Source: an uncultured Acetatifactor sp.
Lineage (GTDB): Bacteria; Bacillota; Clostridia; Lachnospirales; Lachnospiraceae
Length of the DNA stretch: 64,000 nucleotides
Assembly: GCA_910577665.1 (NCBI GenBank)
Contig: CAJTOJ010000017.1
Coordinates: 7,043-71,042, forward strand
Direction: 5' to 3'
Shown: positions 43,778 through 51,867 of the stretch, piece by piece
Numbering within the stretch: position 1 is the stretch's first letter
How the letters are laid out: every line of letters begins with the position of its first letter
Translations under genes and position numbers: made by a program
The notes under the pieces: generated by a model
Database searches by the model: none
What the model was told of the DNA's origin: nothing
Seen by the model: only the letters and a program-made list of their open reading frames with translations

Positions 43778-44050
43778 AATATTTCTGCATTTTTAATTGC
43801 ACAGTTTGAAAAAAACAGCACAATACCACGAGGAAATACAATTACTGGAAACGAATTAATGGATTTAACATTTGAGTTGCTGAAGCATATCCAATATTGT
43901 GTTGGTGGAGGTGTTGTGTATTTAAATTGTGAGGATGTGGAAAAGGTTCTTGATTTTTAGCAAAATGATTGTAACCGTTTTAAAATATTTGGAGAGAGGG
44001 AGTCAGAGATAGATCAAAAAAGGTATTTGCAATTACTTCGATTTTTTTGA
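43703..44050 (+). pseudogene. GNAT-like acetyltransferase, 3' part, interrupted by TAG
   Basis: Reading from 43703 gives YELYGIDKAIEITNSNISFG, then ELMDLTFELLKHIQYCVGGG and VVYLNCEDVEKVLDF, a pattern like the C-terminal half of small GNAT-family proteins (sheet plus helix plus Leu-x-Cys-Glu). TAG at 43958-43960 stands where Tyr is usual in the DFY motif; the same frame continues NRFKIFGERESEIDQKRYLQ to a TGA at 44048. Base composition is clearly more AT-rich than neighbours, suggesting foreign origin. N terminus and start are missing. Confidence 0.5.
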
Positions 44051-44069
44051 AGAATGTTATATTAAGTAC

Positions 44070-44252
44070 TCAACTTTCCCGGCAAATATTTCCGAATAAA
44101 GCCTGAATAAATACAGAATGATATGTCTTGTAAATACAATGGCTGTATGGGCTTACCATTGCACCATAATTATGGTTCTGGAACTCAGTGCCTAACTTCA
44201 AAAAAGATTTCGATGCCTTGAAAAAGCATTCTATTGACCAGCGGTTCCCGTG
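44070..44252 (-). pseudogene. IS4-type transposase, C-terminal fragment
   Basis: The minus strand encodes GNRWSIECFFKASKSFLKLG followed by TEFQNHNYGAMVS and an ending GNICRES before TGA. The NRW-IE-FFK motif with the catalytic glutamate region (Y-x2-RW-xIE-x2-FK type) is characteristic of IS4-family DDE transposases. About 60 codons remain; sequence upstream of the HGNRW point does not continue the family pattern in frame, so the rest of the element is lost. Confidence 0.65.
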
Positions 44253-44382
44253 AGTGGCGCTCGTTTATCTGGATGATGATTCCATTCCAGAACTGCTGAC
44301 TTTTGCGGTAAGCACCGGATGGATGCTGGCGCATTCGCTTGGCTCATTGCCCGCGGGAATCCAATATCGCCTCCAAAATGTA

Positions 44383-44412
44383 TTGCCAACAGTGACGGAG
44401 TAGGTGTATAAT
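44383..44412 (+). promoter_or_regulatory. Promoter of the response-regulator genes
   Basis: TTGCCA (44383-44388), 18-base spacer, TATAAT (44407-44412); predicted start near 44419, 70 bases before the ATG at 44490. The layout is the same as for the rpsB promoter. Confidence 0.55.
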
Positions 44413-44489
44413 CACAGAGAATATCACAAGCAATCACACAGAATGTTTGCTGACCCATAAGGAAAATCGCCCCAGTGAGGAGTGTAATC

Positions 44490-45407
44490 ATGGAAAAAAT
44501 ATTAATTGTGGATGACAGTCGCCTTCATGCTACCCAGTTAAGGGATATTCTGAAGGACGAGTATGAGGTTACCATAGCGCATACAGCCCAGGACGGGATC
44601 TGCCGTGCAAGTGCCGAGAATTATTCCTTGATCCTGCTGGACGTGGTGATGCCGGGGATGGATGGTTTCACATTGCTGAAGATATTACAGGAGGAGATCA
44701 TTACCCAGAGCGTTCCGGTGATTATCATTACCAGTCTTTCCAATGCCGAGGATGAACAGAGAGGTTTTATCCTGGGTGCAGTGGATTACATTACAAAACC
44801 TTTCAACCCGCTGGTGGTAAAGGCAAGGGTCAATACGCATATCAAACTGTATAACTACCGGAAACAGGTGGAATACCAGTCCCTGACGGATCAGCTGACC
44901 GGGATTGCCAACCGGAGACAGTATGAACAGACCAGCATCATGAAATGGAAGGAAGCTGCCAGATTACAGGTACCTTTCTCTGTGTGTATGCTGGATATCG
45001 ACCGTTTTAAGATATATAATGACACGTTCGGGCATCCGGCCGGAGACAAGGTGATCGCAGCGGTGGCGAAGACAGTATCTTCCTATTTAGGCCGCAACAC
45101 GGATTTTTTTGCCCGTTATGGGGGAGAGGAATTTGTGGCTTGTCTTCTGGGAGATGACGCAGAAAAGGCATTCAGCTATCTGAAAACCATCCGGCAGGCC
45201 GTAGAGGATCTGCACATCCCGCACAATCCCTCTGTGGCGGAATGGGTGACGGTCAGCATCGGGGGTGTCACGGTGGTTCCGTTGGTAGGCAGTTCCTATG
45301 ATGCTTCTTTGAAAATGGCAGATGCCATGCTCTATGAGGCAAAGGAGACAGGCCGCAACAGAGTGGTCTGGACAGATGAGAACCAGAATCAGCTTAGGGA
45401 GAAATAG
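44490..45407 (+). CDS. Response regulator with diguanylate cyclase (receiver-GGDEF)
   Basis: A 305-residue protein: receiver domain (residues 1-120, phosphoacceptor Asp51 in LLDVVMPGMDGF) and GGDEF domain (about 135-300) with active motif RYGGEEFVACLLG. An RxxD inhibitory site (RNTD) precedes GGEEF by the usual five residues, so product inhibition is expected. It should make c-di-GMP when phosphorylated (PleD/WspR-like). GTGAGGAG precedes ATG 44490. No kinase is adjacent. The PilZ protein at 30518 is a possible reader of its product. Confidence 0.92.
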   Translation: MEKILIVDDSRLHATQLRDILKDEYEVTIAHTAQDGICRASAENYSLILLDVVMPGMDGFTLLKILQEEIITQSVPVIIITSLSNAEDEQRGFILGAVDYITKPFNPLVVKARVNTHIKLYNYRKQVEYQSLTDQLTGIANRRQYEQTSIMKWKEAARLQVPFSVCMLDIDRFKIYNDTFGHPAGDKVIAAVAKTVSSYLGRNTDFFARYGGEEFVACLLGDDAEKAFSYLKTIRQAVEDLHIPHNPSVAEWVTVSIGGVTVVPLVGSSYDASLKMADAMLYEAKETGRNRVVWTDENQNQLREK

Positions 45408-45502
45408 CGGAGGTTGTGTATCTGGATGCTTTGTGGTACAATGTAGAAGCAGAAGGCGAGACCTGTCTCTTGATTCCGAAAATGCATTCGACTTTGGGGG
45501 GG

Positions 45503-46549
45503 ATGTTTGCTGTGAAGCAGTACCATGTATTAGTGGTGGAGGACAATTTGATTAACCGTACTATAGCAGTCAGTTTTCTGGAGCAGTATGGTTTTGAACT
45601 GACGGAAGCCTCCAGTGGAGAGGAAGCAGTGGGGCTGGTCTGTGAAGTACGGTATGACATGATCTTCATGGATCAGATGATGCCTGGCATGGACGGTATG
45701 GAGACAACAAGGAAGATCCGGCAGGAATGTGGGGATAATGGAAAGGCACCGGTGATCGTGGCCCTTACATCCGGAGACCTTGACCAGATGCGGGAAGCAT
45801 TCCTGCAACATGGTTTCCAGGATGTCCTGGGAAAGCCCTTGAACCAGGAGAAGATGGACGGGATCTTGACAAAGTGGTTTCCGGATGTGGCGATCCGGGA
45901 TGCTGCCAGGTCAGATGATGGGGATACAGGATTTGACCAGATAAGGATTCCGGGAATTGATGTGGAAGAGGCAAGGAAGAACCATCCGGGGGATGTGGAG
46001 AAATACATCCAGATCCTGCGGATATACTACATAGACTGCAAGCGAAAACTGGTATATCTACAGACATTGCTTGACCGGGAAGATTATGGCAATTATGGAA
46101 TTGAAGTGCATGCCTTGAAGAGTGCTTCAGCGAGTATCGGAGCCATGTCCCTTTCTGCGCAGGCGAAAGCACATGAGAAGGCCGCCTGCCAGGGAGACTT
46201 TGGATTTGTAAGGGACAATGGGGGAATGTTGCTGGACTGCTACAGAAAGCTGGGGATGGCGATCAAGGATTTCCTGGAGGAGAAGCAGGATGGTGCAGAT
46301 ACACAGACAGAAGGAATCGGCAGGGATGCCTTCTGCCAGGAGCTGAGGGAGGCGTTACAGAGTCTGGAACGATTCCGGTCCCGGGAGTGTACCTCCCGGA
46401 TTGAGGCGTTGCTGCATTATAAACTGGAATCTCTGGACAGGCAGAAGCTGGAGGAGATCCTGGAAGAACTGAAGGTCTATGAGGATGACAATGCAGAACG
46501 TCTGCTCCGGATGATGCTGCAGGATATAGAGAAGGAGGAAGGGAAATAG
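45503..46549 (+). CDS. Receiver-HPt phosphorelay protein
   Basis: About 348 residues: receiver domain (HVLVVEDNLINRTIAVSFLE; phosphoacceptor Asp in MIFMDQMMPGMDG; Lys in LGKPL) and an HPt domain with the phosphorylatable histidine in YGIEVHALKSASASIGA. The C-terminal 90 residues are helical and charged with no named domain. The start is uncertain: ATG 45503 and GTG 45512 follow a run of G, and the frame is open to 45416. No histidine kinase domain is present. It abuts the next gene (stop at 46549, ATG at 46550). Confidence 0.85.
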   Translation: MFAVKQYHVLVVEDNLINRTIAVSFLEQYGFELTEASSGEEAVGLVCEVRYDMIFMDQMMPGMDGMETTRKIRQECGDNGKAPVIVALTSGDLDQMREAFLQHGFQDVLGKPLNQEKMDGILTKWFPDVAIRDAARSDDGDTGFDQIRIPGIDVEEARKNHPGDVEKYIQILRIYYIDCKRKLVYLQTLLDREDYGNYGIEVHALKSASASIGAMSLSAQAKAHEKAACQGDFGFVRDNGGMLLDCYRKLGMAIKDFLEEKQDGADTQTEGIGRDAFCQELREALQSLERFRSRECTSRIEALLHYKLESLDRQKLEEILEELKVYEDDNAERLLRMMLQDIEKEEGK

Positions 46550-47416
46550 ATGGAAGAGAAGTTGAAAATACTGGCCGTGGATGATAACGGGGTGAATCTG
46601 GCCACGATTGAGGAGGAACTGAAGGAACTGTATGATGTGATCACAGTGAACTCCGGGGCCAGGGCACTCCGGTATCTGAGCCAGGAGAAGCCGGACCTGA
46701 TCCTGCTGGATATCCAGATGGCATTGATGGATGGTATTGAGACACTGAAGGAGATCCGGAATATGGATAACTGCTCCATGATTCCCGTGATCATGCTCAG
46801 TGCCAAGATGGAACGTGAGACCGTGATAGAGAGTTCCAAGCTTGGAATCCTGGACTATGTAGGGAAGCCTTTTGATCCTCAGGATCTGCGGGACAGGATA
46901 TCCAGGGCCTTGAAACGCTCCGGTGTGCTGCCGGTGGAGGACAAGGAACTTTATGAATATGTGAAGAAGGTTCATGAAGAACTCCAGGCAGGAAACATGC
47001 GCTCTGCAACCTTGAAAATAGATGAGATCCTAAGCTTTAAGATCGATGTGGAAGTGGTAGGGCGGATGCAAAGTGCCAAGAACAAGCTGCGGGCTGGGGA
47101 CACTGAGACAGCCGAGAGGATCATCTCCAGGGTGGTGCAGATGCTGGAGCGGAATGTGGAGGCAGGAGAGCCGGATAAACTTCCCATCAGTGCCGGTGAG
47201 ATGAATGCCAGACTGCTATATGTCCTAAACGACTTGCAGAATTTCAAGGTAAAGGACGCAGAACAGAAGCTGGAAGACCTGGTACGATATGAGATTCCGG
47301 AGAAGGTAAGGGAATCCTGTGAAGGGGCCAGGGACCGTCTGGCAGAATACGATGATGGTGCAGCGGAAGAGCTGGTCCAGACAGCTTTGACAGCCCTGCA
47401 GACAGGCGTGGTTTAG
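46550..47416 (+). CDS. Response regulator with unknown helical output domain
   Basis: A 288-residue protein with an N-terminal receiver (residues 5-120; ILAVDDNGVNLATIEEELKE; phosphoacceptor Asp in LILLDIQMALMDGI; Lys in YVGKPF). The remaining 165 residues are helical, with two similar blocks (LKIDEILSFKIDVEVVGRMQ and NDLQNFKVKDAEQKLEDLV) and no DNA-binding or enzymatic motif that I recognise. It starts right after the receiver-HPt stop codon and is probably translated with it. Confidence 0.85.
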   Translation: MEEKLKILAVDDNGVNLATIEEELKELYDVITVNSGARALRYLSQEKPDLILLDIQMALMDGIETLKEIRNMDNCSMIPVIMLSAKMERETVIESSKLGILDYVGKPFDPQDLRDRISRALKRSGVLPVEDKELYEYVKKVHEELQAGNMRSATLKIDEILSFKIDVEVVGRMQSAKNKLRAGDTETAERIISRVVQMLERNVEAGEPDKLPISAGEMNARLLYVLNDLQNFKVKDAEQKLEDLVRYEIPEKVRESCEGARDRLAEYDDGAAEELVQTALTALQTGVV

Positions 47417-47433
47417 AATAAGGTGTAGCGTAA

Positions 47434-47465
47434 CGGCCCTGTACAGGCATAGCCTGGCAGGGCCG
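47434..47465. terminator. Hairpin between convergent genes
   Basis: CGGCCCTG (47434-47441) pairs with CAGGGCCG (47458-47465) between the convergent receiver gene and glycosyltransferase gene. T runs on either side are short, so it may act weakly in both directions. Confidence 0.5.
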
Positions 47466-47470
47466 CTTTG

Positions 47471-50400
47471 TCACCTGGCGATGAGTACCCAGCTGTCAAA
47501 CCAGCGTAGGTAGCGGCTGACAAAACTGCTTTCCACCGGCTGTCCCGAAAGCACAGGATAGAACAGGAGAAACAGCAGGAAAGCCATACAGCCGTACAGC
47601 GCAAGGAGGGACAGTCCCATGCGCCGGGAGACTTTTTTCCGGTGCAGCAGGTCCTGTATGCTCCGCAGGATCATCAGTACCACAAATACAACGCTGGGAA
47701 AATAGTGGTACAGGAAAGTGATACGGGTGACGAAGATCCAGGGGACATACTGGGCCAGATAACCAACTGCCAGAAAGGCCGCCTTGCGGTCTTTTTTTCT
47801 GGTCCACAGATAAAGCATGTAACCGAAGGCAGGGATTCCGGTCCACCAGACCAGCGGATTGCCGAAGGCACTGATGCCTTCCCGAAGCGTATCGCCGGGC
47901 AGTCCGGAATAGTACCAGACAGGGCGTTTCATAATAGGCCAATCATACCAGGAGGAGGAATAGGAATGGGTGTTCGTCAGCTGGCTGTGGTACTCAAACA
48001 TGGAGGTCTGATTGTGCAGCATGCGCAGGAACAGGCCGTCTTCGGTGTAATCCCGAAAAGGCAGGTAGGACAAAAGGTAGATCACGGCGGGGATGATCAC
48101 GAAAAAGCCCACACAGAACAGGATGGTCCGCCGGGTGTACGGCAGGAAACTCTCCACCACATGCTGGTGGGGGATGCCGCCGCTACACTCCAGGGGCTTT
48201 TGCCTTGCATACAGATACTCCTGGTACCGGCGAAGGAGCACGGAGAAGAAGAGCACGGCAAGTCCTGCACCAGCATAGACGCCGGTCCATTTGGATGCTA
48301 TGCCAAGGCCCATACATATCCCGCAGGCTCCAAGGGGAAGGAAAGTCCTGGCCAGGGAGCTGTGGTAGAAGCTTAAGGTGCTGTATTGGTAGAGAAAATA
48401 ATACATCAGTATTACAAAAAAGGTGATGTACACGTCAATGGTGGCGATCCTGGTTTGTACAAAGTGCATGAAATCAAAAGCAAACAGCATACAGGCCAGC
48501 GCTGCCAGAGGAGTGCGCCGGGTAAGCTTCCTGGCGAACAGATAGACCAGTGGCACCATGGCAATGCCGAACAAGGTGCCCGCAATACGCCAGCCAAAGG
48601 GATTCATGCCAAAGAGGGCAATGCCTGCGGCGATGAAGATCTTCCCAAGGGGAGGATGCGTGTTCTCATATGCGGCCATGTCATGCAGGAATTCATATGC
48701 GGTCCGGCCATGGTAGATTTCGTCAAAATACATGCTGTTGCGGAAACTGCTCCGTGCAGGGTGCAGATGGGACTCGTCAAAAAGGGCGAGACTGTCATTT
48801 GCGTTTTCCGGCACTACAACAGACCCCCTTTCATCCAGGAAGGTGAACTCCATCAGGGAGGCCTGGTTGTCCTGCAAGGTCAGCCGTAGATGATGAACCC
48901 CGGAAGAGAGGGTGATATCCTGCCAGGTGAATACATTTTCCAGGGTAATCGTCCCCAGGTCGGCCCAGGCATCTTCCAGCTGCCGTTTGCCTTCCAGGGA
49001 GAAGGTCCGGTGATGCCAGGGGGCGATGTAATAGGACAGGGTGGCGGGAGGCAGTGTATCTTCATCAAAATGAAATTCCAGCACCTGGCCCTGGTCACAG
49101 GAAAGGGAAGAGGCTGGTGCCTGCCTGTCTCCCAGGTCTGCCAGTGCAAAACAACCGTAAAGGAAGGTGATGGCCAGGATCCAGAGCCAGTCCGCTTTTC
49201 CAAGGGGAATCTTTGGCTGGGAGGGACGGGGAGGCAGGGGCTGTGGGTACAAAGAGGGAGGCGCCTGGGGCAGGCTCTCCCAGGTGGGGCAGGTTTCCCC
49301 CGCAGAAGTAGGAGGAAAATATAAGACCCTGGCAATCCGGTAGAGCCACACCAGACATCCCACCGTACCTGCGGACACCAAAAAGAGCAGGGAATTCATG
49401 GTGACCGGATGGGCAGAGTCATAGAAATATAACACATCTGCCGTGTTGTAAAAGTGGAGCAGGGAGAGGAAACCATAACAGGCAAAAAGCTGCTTTCCAG
49501 GCTTGTAGACGAAAGAAAGCAACAGAAGGAGCAGGGCAGGATACAGATACCGTTCATGCATACGCACCGAGAATACGAAGACACTGCACAGGAAGAGGGC
49601 GCCCAGGAAGGGATACTTTTCCCGGTTCTGGCGATGGCGCAGGCTGAGGAACAGCACCAGCAGGATGGCAGTGGCGATTATCACATAGGCGTAAAAAAAG
49701 TAGGGAATATGCAGGAAGGTGTTTTCCTGGCTGACCCAGTTCAAGCCAAGCAGTGCCCAGAAATTATAGGCATTGACTGTGGCATAGGCATAGGAGGACA
49801 CTGTGCCAATATACTGGGATATGACGTTTTCCAGGCCGAAGGGCACGCACAGCAGGATAGCACCGGAGAGTACACAGAGTCCTTCTGCCAGGGTGACGGC
49901 CAGCTCCCGGGGGGAGAATTTTTCTCTCCATACATGATCCAGAAAGCCTGCCAACAGGATGGGGGACATAAGAAGCGCCTGGGGCTTGAGCAGCAGTCCC
50001 AGGAAAAAAGCAATACAGGCAGGCAGGAACCGGTCCTGTACCAGGCACAGACATAGAAGTCCCATGGTCAGGGCCAGCAGGGAGTCCACCTGTCCCCACA
50101 GGCTGGAATTTAGGATGATGGCCGGGTTGAACAGATACGCCATACACAGAAAGCGGGCATGGAAGGGACTGGATTTGACACAGGCTGCCCGATAGAGCAG
50201 ATACCCGCAGCCTAAGTCGCTCAAGATGGATGGCATACGCAGCAGTACCAGGTGGGGAACGGAATAATAGGGGATGTCAAGTAGTTTACGCAATGCTCCG
50301 ATGGGATAGAGCAGATACATATAGCCGGGCGGGTAGTCGGTGAAAACCTCCGGGGAATAGAATCCGCCAGGACCGGTCTGGAAGATTCTGTCAGCCCAGA

Positions 50401-50599
50401 AGGAGAAACAGACCATGTCCGTGTCAAATCCCCTGGTGAGGGCGGCAGCGGCCAGCCGCACCAGAAAAGCCACAGCAAACAGCAGCACCAACAGGAGTCT
50501 GGTGCTGTCATGAGAGGACGGTTTCCTGTAATACAGAAAATAGCCACAAAAAAGAAAGAGGATCAAGCCCAGAAGGGCGGCAATGTGGATCATAAGCAT
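47471..50599 (-). CDS. Large double GT-C glycosyltransferase (GT87-like half fused to PMT/GT39-like half)
   Basis: A 1042-residue membrane protein with many membrane helices. The N-terminal half (residues 1-470) is a GT-C-type transferase (FDTDMVCFSFWADR, SSLWGQVDSLLAL, LKPQALLM). A soluble segment (about 540-650) looks like a beta-sandwich. The C-terminal half is PMT/GT39-like: MYFDEIYHGRTAYEF with the acidic DE pair, YENTHPPLGKIF, and FGWRIAGTLFG. It probably moves sugars from a polyprenyl phosphate to protein or glycan outside the membrane; flagellin or wall glycosylation are possible but unproven. The start at 50599 has AGGAGG six bases upstream; a longer frame runs into the repeat at 50710 and is not likely. 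Confidence 0.85.
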   Translation of the reverse strand: MLMIHIAALLGLILFLFCGYFLYYRKPSSHDSTRLLLVLLFAVAFLVRLAAAALTRGFDTDMVCFSFWADRIFQTGPGGFYSPEVFTDYPPGYMYLLYPIGALRKLLDIPYYSVPHLVLLRMPSILSDLGCGYLLYRAACVKSSPFHARFLCMAYLFNPAIILNSSLWGQVDSLLALTMGLLCLCLVQDRFLPACIAFFLGLLLKPQALLMSPILLAGFLDHVWREKFSPRELAVTLAEGLCVLSGAILLCVPFGLENVISQYIGTVSSYAYATVNAYNFWALLGLNWVSQENTFLHIPYFFYAYVIIATAILLVLFLSLRHRQNREKYPFLGALFLCSVFVFSVRMHERYLYPALLLLLLSFVYKPGKQLFACYGFLSLLHFYNTADVLYFYDSAHPVTMNSLLFLVSAGTVGCLVWLYRIARVLYFPPTSAGETCPTWESLPQAPPSLYPQPLPPRPSQPKIPLGKADWLWILAITFLYGCFALADLGDRQAPASSLSCDQGQVLEFHFDEDTLPPATLSYYIAPWHHRTFSLEGKRQLEDAWADLGTITLENVFTWQDITLSSGVHHLRLTLQDNQASLMEFTFLDERGSVVVPENANDSLALFDESHLHPARSSFRNSMYFDEIYHGRTAYEFLHDMAAYENTHPPLGKIFIAAGIALFGMNPFGWRIAGTLFGIAMVPLVYLFARKLTRRTPLAALACMLFAFDFMHFVQTRIATIDVYITFFVILMYYFLYQYSTLSFYHSSLARTFLPLGACGICMGLGIASKWTGVYAGAGLAVLFFSVLLRRYQEYLYARQKPLECSGGIPHQHVVESFLPYTRRTILFCVGFFVIIPAVIYLLSYLPFRDYTEDGLFLRMLHNQTSMFEYHSQLTNTHSYSSSWYDWPIMKRPVWYYSGLPGDTLREGISAFGNPLVWWTGIPAFGYMLYLWTRKKDRKAAFLAVGYLAQYVPWIFVTRITFLYHYFPSVVFVVLMILRSIQDLLHRKKVSRRMGLSLLALYGCMAFLLFLLFYPVLSGQPVESSFVSRYLRWFDSWVLIAR

Positions 50600-50636
50600 A
50601 AACAGCCTCCTACAGGTAAAAATAAGTATGTTTCCT

Positions 50637-50665
50637 ATTATACCAAACAGTTTGCCAGATGAAAA
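50637..50665 (-). promoter_or_regulatory. Promoter of the glycosyltransferase gene
   Basis: On the minus strand TTTTCA (50660-50665) and TATAAT (50637-50642) are 17 bases apart, about 40 bases before the start codon. The -35 box overlaps the -35/spacer region of the divergent promoter at 50652. Confidence 0.55.
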
Positions 50666-50681
50666 GATTTTATGGTATACT
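50652..50681 (+). promoter_or_regulatory. Divergent promoter toward the PHP-domain gene
   Basis: TTGCCA (50652-50657), 18-base spacer, TATACT (50676-50681). Transcription from here would run through repeat copy 3 before reaching the start codon at 50859. Confidence 0.5.
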
Positions 50682-50709
50682 GGATTTATTGTGCCGCAGG
50701 TATGCATTG

Positions 50710-50823
50710 GTTGCTGTTCACGGCGTAGCCGTACCAGCAATGTGCTGCATACAAAAAGGATTCATTCAAACGCCTGTTTTTGCGTTTTGTATGCATAGTT
50801 ACCGCCAGCGGAGTGAACAGTAA
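50710..50823. repeat. Interspersed palindromic repeat, copy 3 of 4
   Basis: Bounded by GTTGCTGTTCAC (50710-50721) and GTGAACAGTAA (50813-50823). Inside is a second inverted pair, TGCATACAAAA and TTTTGTATGCA. The left part (ACGGCGTAGCCGTACCAGCA) aligns with copy 4 in the same orientation. It lies in the presumed 5' leader of the PHP-domain gene. Confidence 0.7.
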
Positions 50824-50858
50824 GCAAGTATTTATAGTGCAGGATTGGGAGAGTGACG

Positions 50859-51650
50859 ATGAAATTTGACATGCATTGCCATACAAAGGAAGGATCTCTG
50901 GATGGGAAGATCCCTGTGGAAGAATATATCCTGGCCTTACGGAAAAGGGGAATCGGTGGAATGCTCATCAGCGACCACAATTCCTACAACGGCTACAGAG
51001 CCTGGAAGCGGGAGCTGAAGGACAGGAAATACAGGGATTTTGTGGTACTCAAGGGCATAGAATATGATACCATAGATGCGGGACATATCCTGGTGGTCAT
51101 GCCGGAGGGGGTGAAGCTGAAGATCCTGGAGCTGCGGGGACTGCCGGTGCAGTTCCTCATTGAAATTGTCCATAAAAATGGTGGGATCCTGGGGCCTGCA
51201 CACCCATGTGGGGAGAAGTACCTCAGTATCCTGAACACCAGGAAACACAGGAACCAGCTGGCGGTGATGGGGCAGTTTGATTTCCTGGAAGGGTTCAACG
51301 CCTGTGAGGGAGCGGAGAGTAATGCCAGGGCCATGGAGATAGCAGCAAGCTATGAACTGCCTGCGTTCGGCGGCAGCGATGCCCACAAGCCGGACTGCGT
51401 GGGGCTGGGGTATACGGAGTTTGCAGAACCTGTCACCTGTGAGTCGGATCTGATCAGGCTGGTGAAGACAGAGGGAATGGGGGCTTGCGACTGCGGCGGG
51501 GAGTATTATACCCATACCACCAAGGAGCGGATTGGCAGGGCTAATGACATCCTGGTGCAATCCTTCTGGTTCTACAACCGCCTGGGCAGCATGGTGCGGC
51601 ACAGGAAGCGTCTGACGGAACTGAAGAAGATGTATATACGGCTGAAATGA
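50859..51650 (+). CDS. PHP-domain metal-dependent phosphoesterase
   Basis: A 263-residue protein of the PHP (polymerase and histidinol phosphatase) superfamily. Metal-binding motifs in order: FDMHCHTKEGS at the N terminus, LISDHNSYNGY, a GHILVVMPEG segment, PAHPCGE and FGGSDAHKPDCVG. ATG 50859 follows GGGAGAG; a GTG six bases earlier is the alternative. Likely a phosphoesterase on a small substrate or nucleic acid; substrate unknown. It stands alone, divergent from the glycosyltransferase. Confidence 0.88.
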   Translation: MKFDMHCHTKEGSLDGKIPVEEYILALRKRGIGGMLISDHNSYNGYRAWKRELKDRKYRDFVVLKGIEYDTIDAGHILVVMPEGVKLKILELRGLPVQFLIEIVHKNGGILGPAHPCGEKYLSILNTRKHRNQLAVMGQFDFLEGFNACEGAESNARAMEIAASYELPAFGGSDAHKPDCVGLGYTEFAEPVTCESDLIRLVKTEGMGACDCGGEYYTHTTKERIGRANDILVQSFWFYNRLGSMVRHRKRLTELKKMYIRLK

Positions 51651-51786
51651 GATTGGATTCTGGCTGTGCCGGTGGGAAGACAGGGAAAATGAAGTGACAA
51701 TCCCTTAAATTTTACAAAATTATTTCAAAATTAAACTTTATTAGTCTGTAATTCATAAAATCTTAAGGTGCATTTTGGATATAGTG

Positions 51787-51795
51787 TGCTATAAT
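51787..51795 (+). promoter_or_regulatory. Extended -10 promoter of the lipoprotein/transport locus
   Basis: TGCTATAAT (51787-51795) is an extended -10 element without a good -35. The preceding 130 bases are AT-rich (51690-51780), which may help as an UP-like region. Start near 51802, 66 bases before the gene. Confidence 0.5.
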
Positions 51796-51867
51796 GGGTT
51801 TCATGGAAGATGCAGGCATCTGTGGCCTGTTCTTTCCTCCGAATCAGACAAAAGGGAGTGTAAGGAT

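Larger units (their letters stand above)
44051..44489. other. Region of mobile-element debris before the response-regulator genes
   Basis: Holds an IS4-like transposase fragment on the minus strand (44070-44252), and a promoter (44383-44412) for the next gene. A 49-codon frame 44254-44403 on the plus strand (LVYLDDDSIPELLTFAVSTG) has protein-like composition but no recognisable family or start signals. Confidence 0.4.

Noticed and set aside
44231..44491. 86-codon minus-strand frame upstream of the response-regulator gene
   Set aside because: It covers the promoter of the plus-strand gene and lies out of frame with the IS4-like fragment; no family recognised and no start signal.
47642..48376. 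244-codon plus-strand frame, and others at 48386 and 49454, inside the glycosyltransferase gene
   Set aside because: Shadow frames opposite a well-supported membrane-protein gene; gene-like length arises from the GC-rich codon pattern on the other strand.
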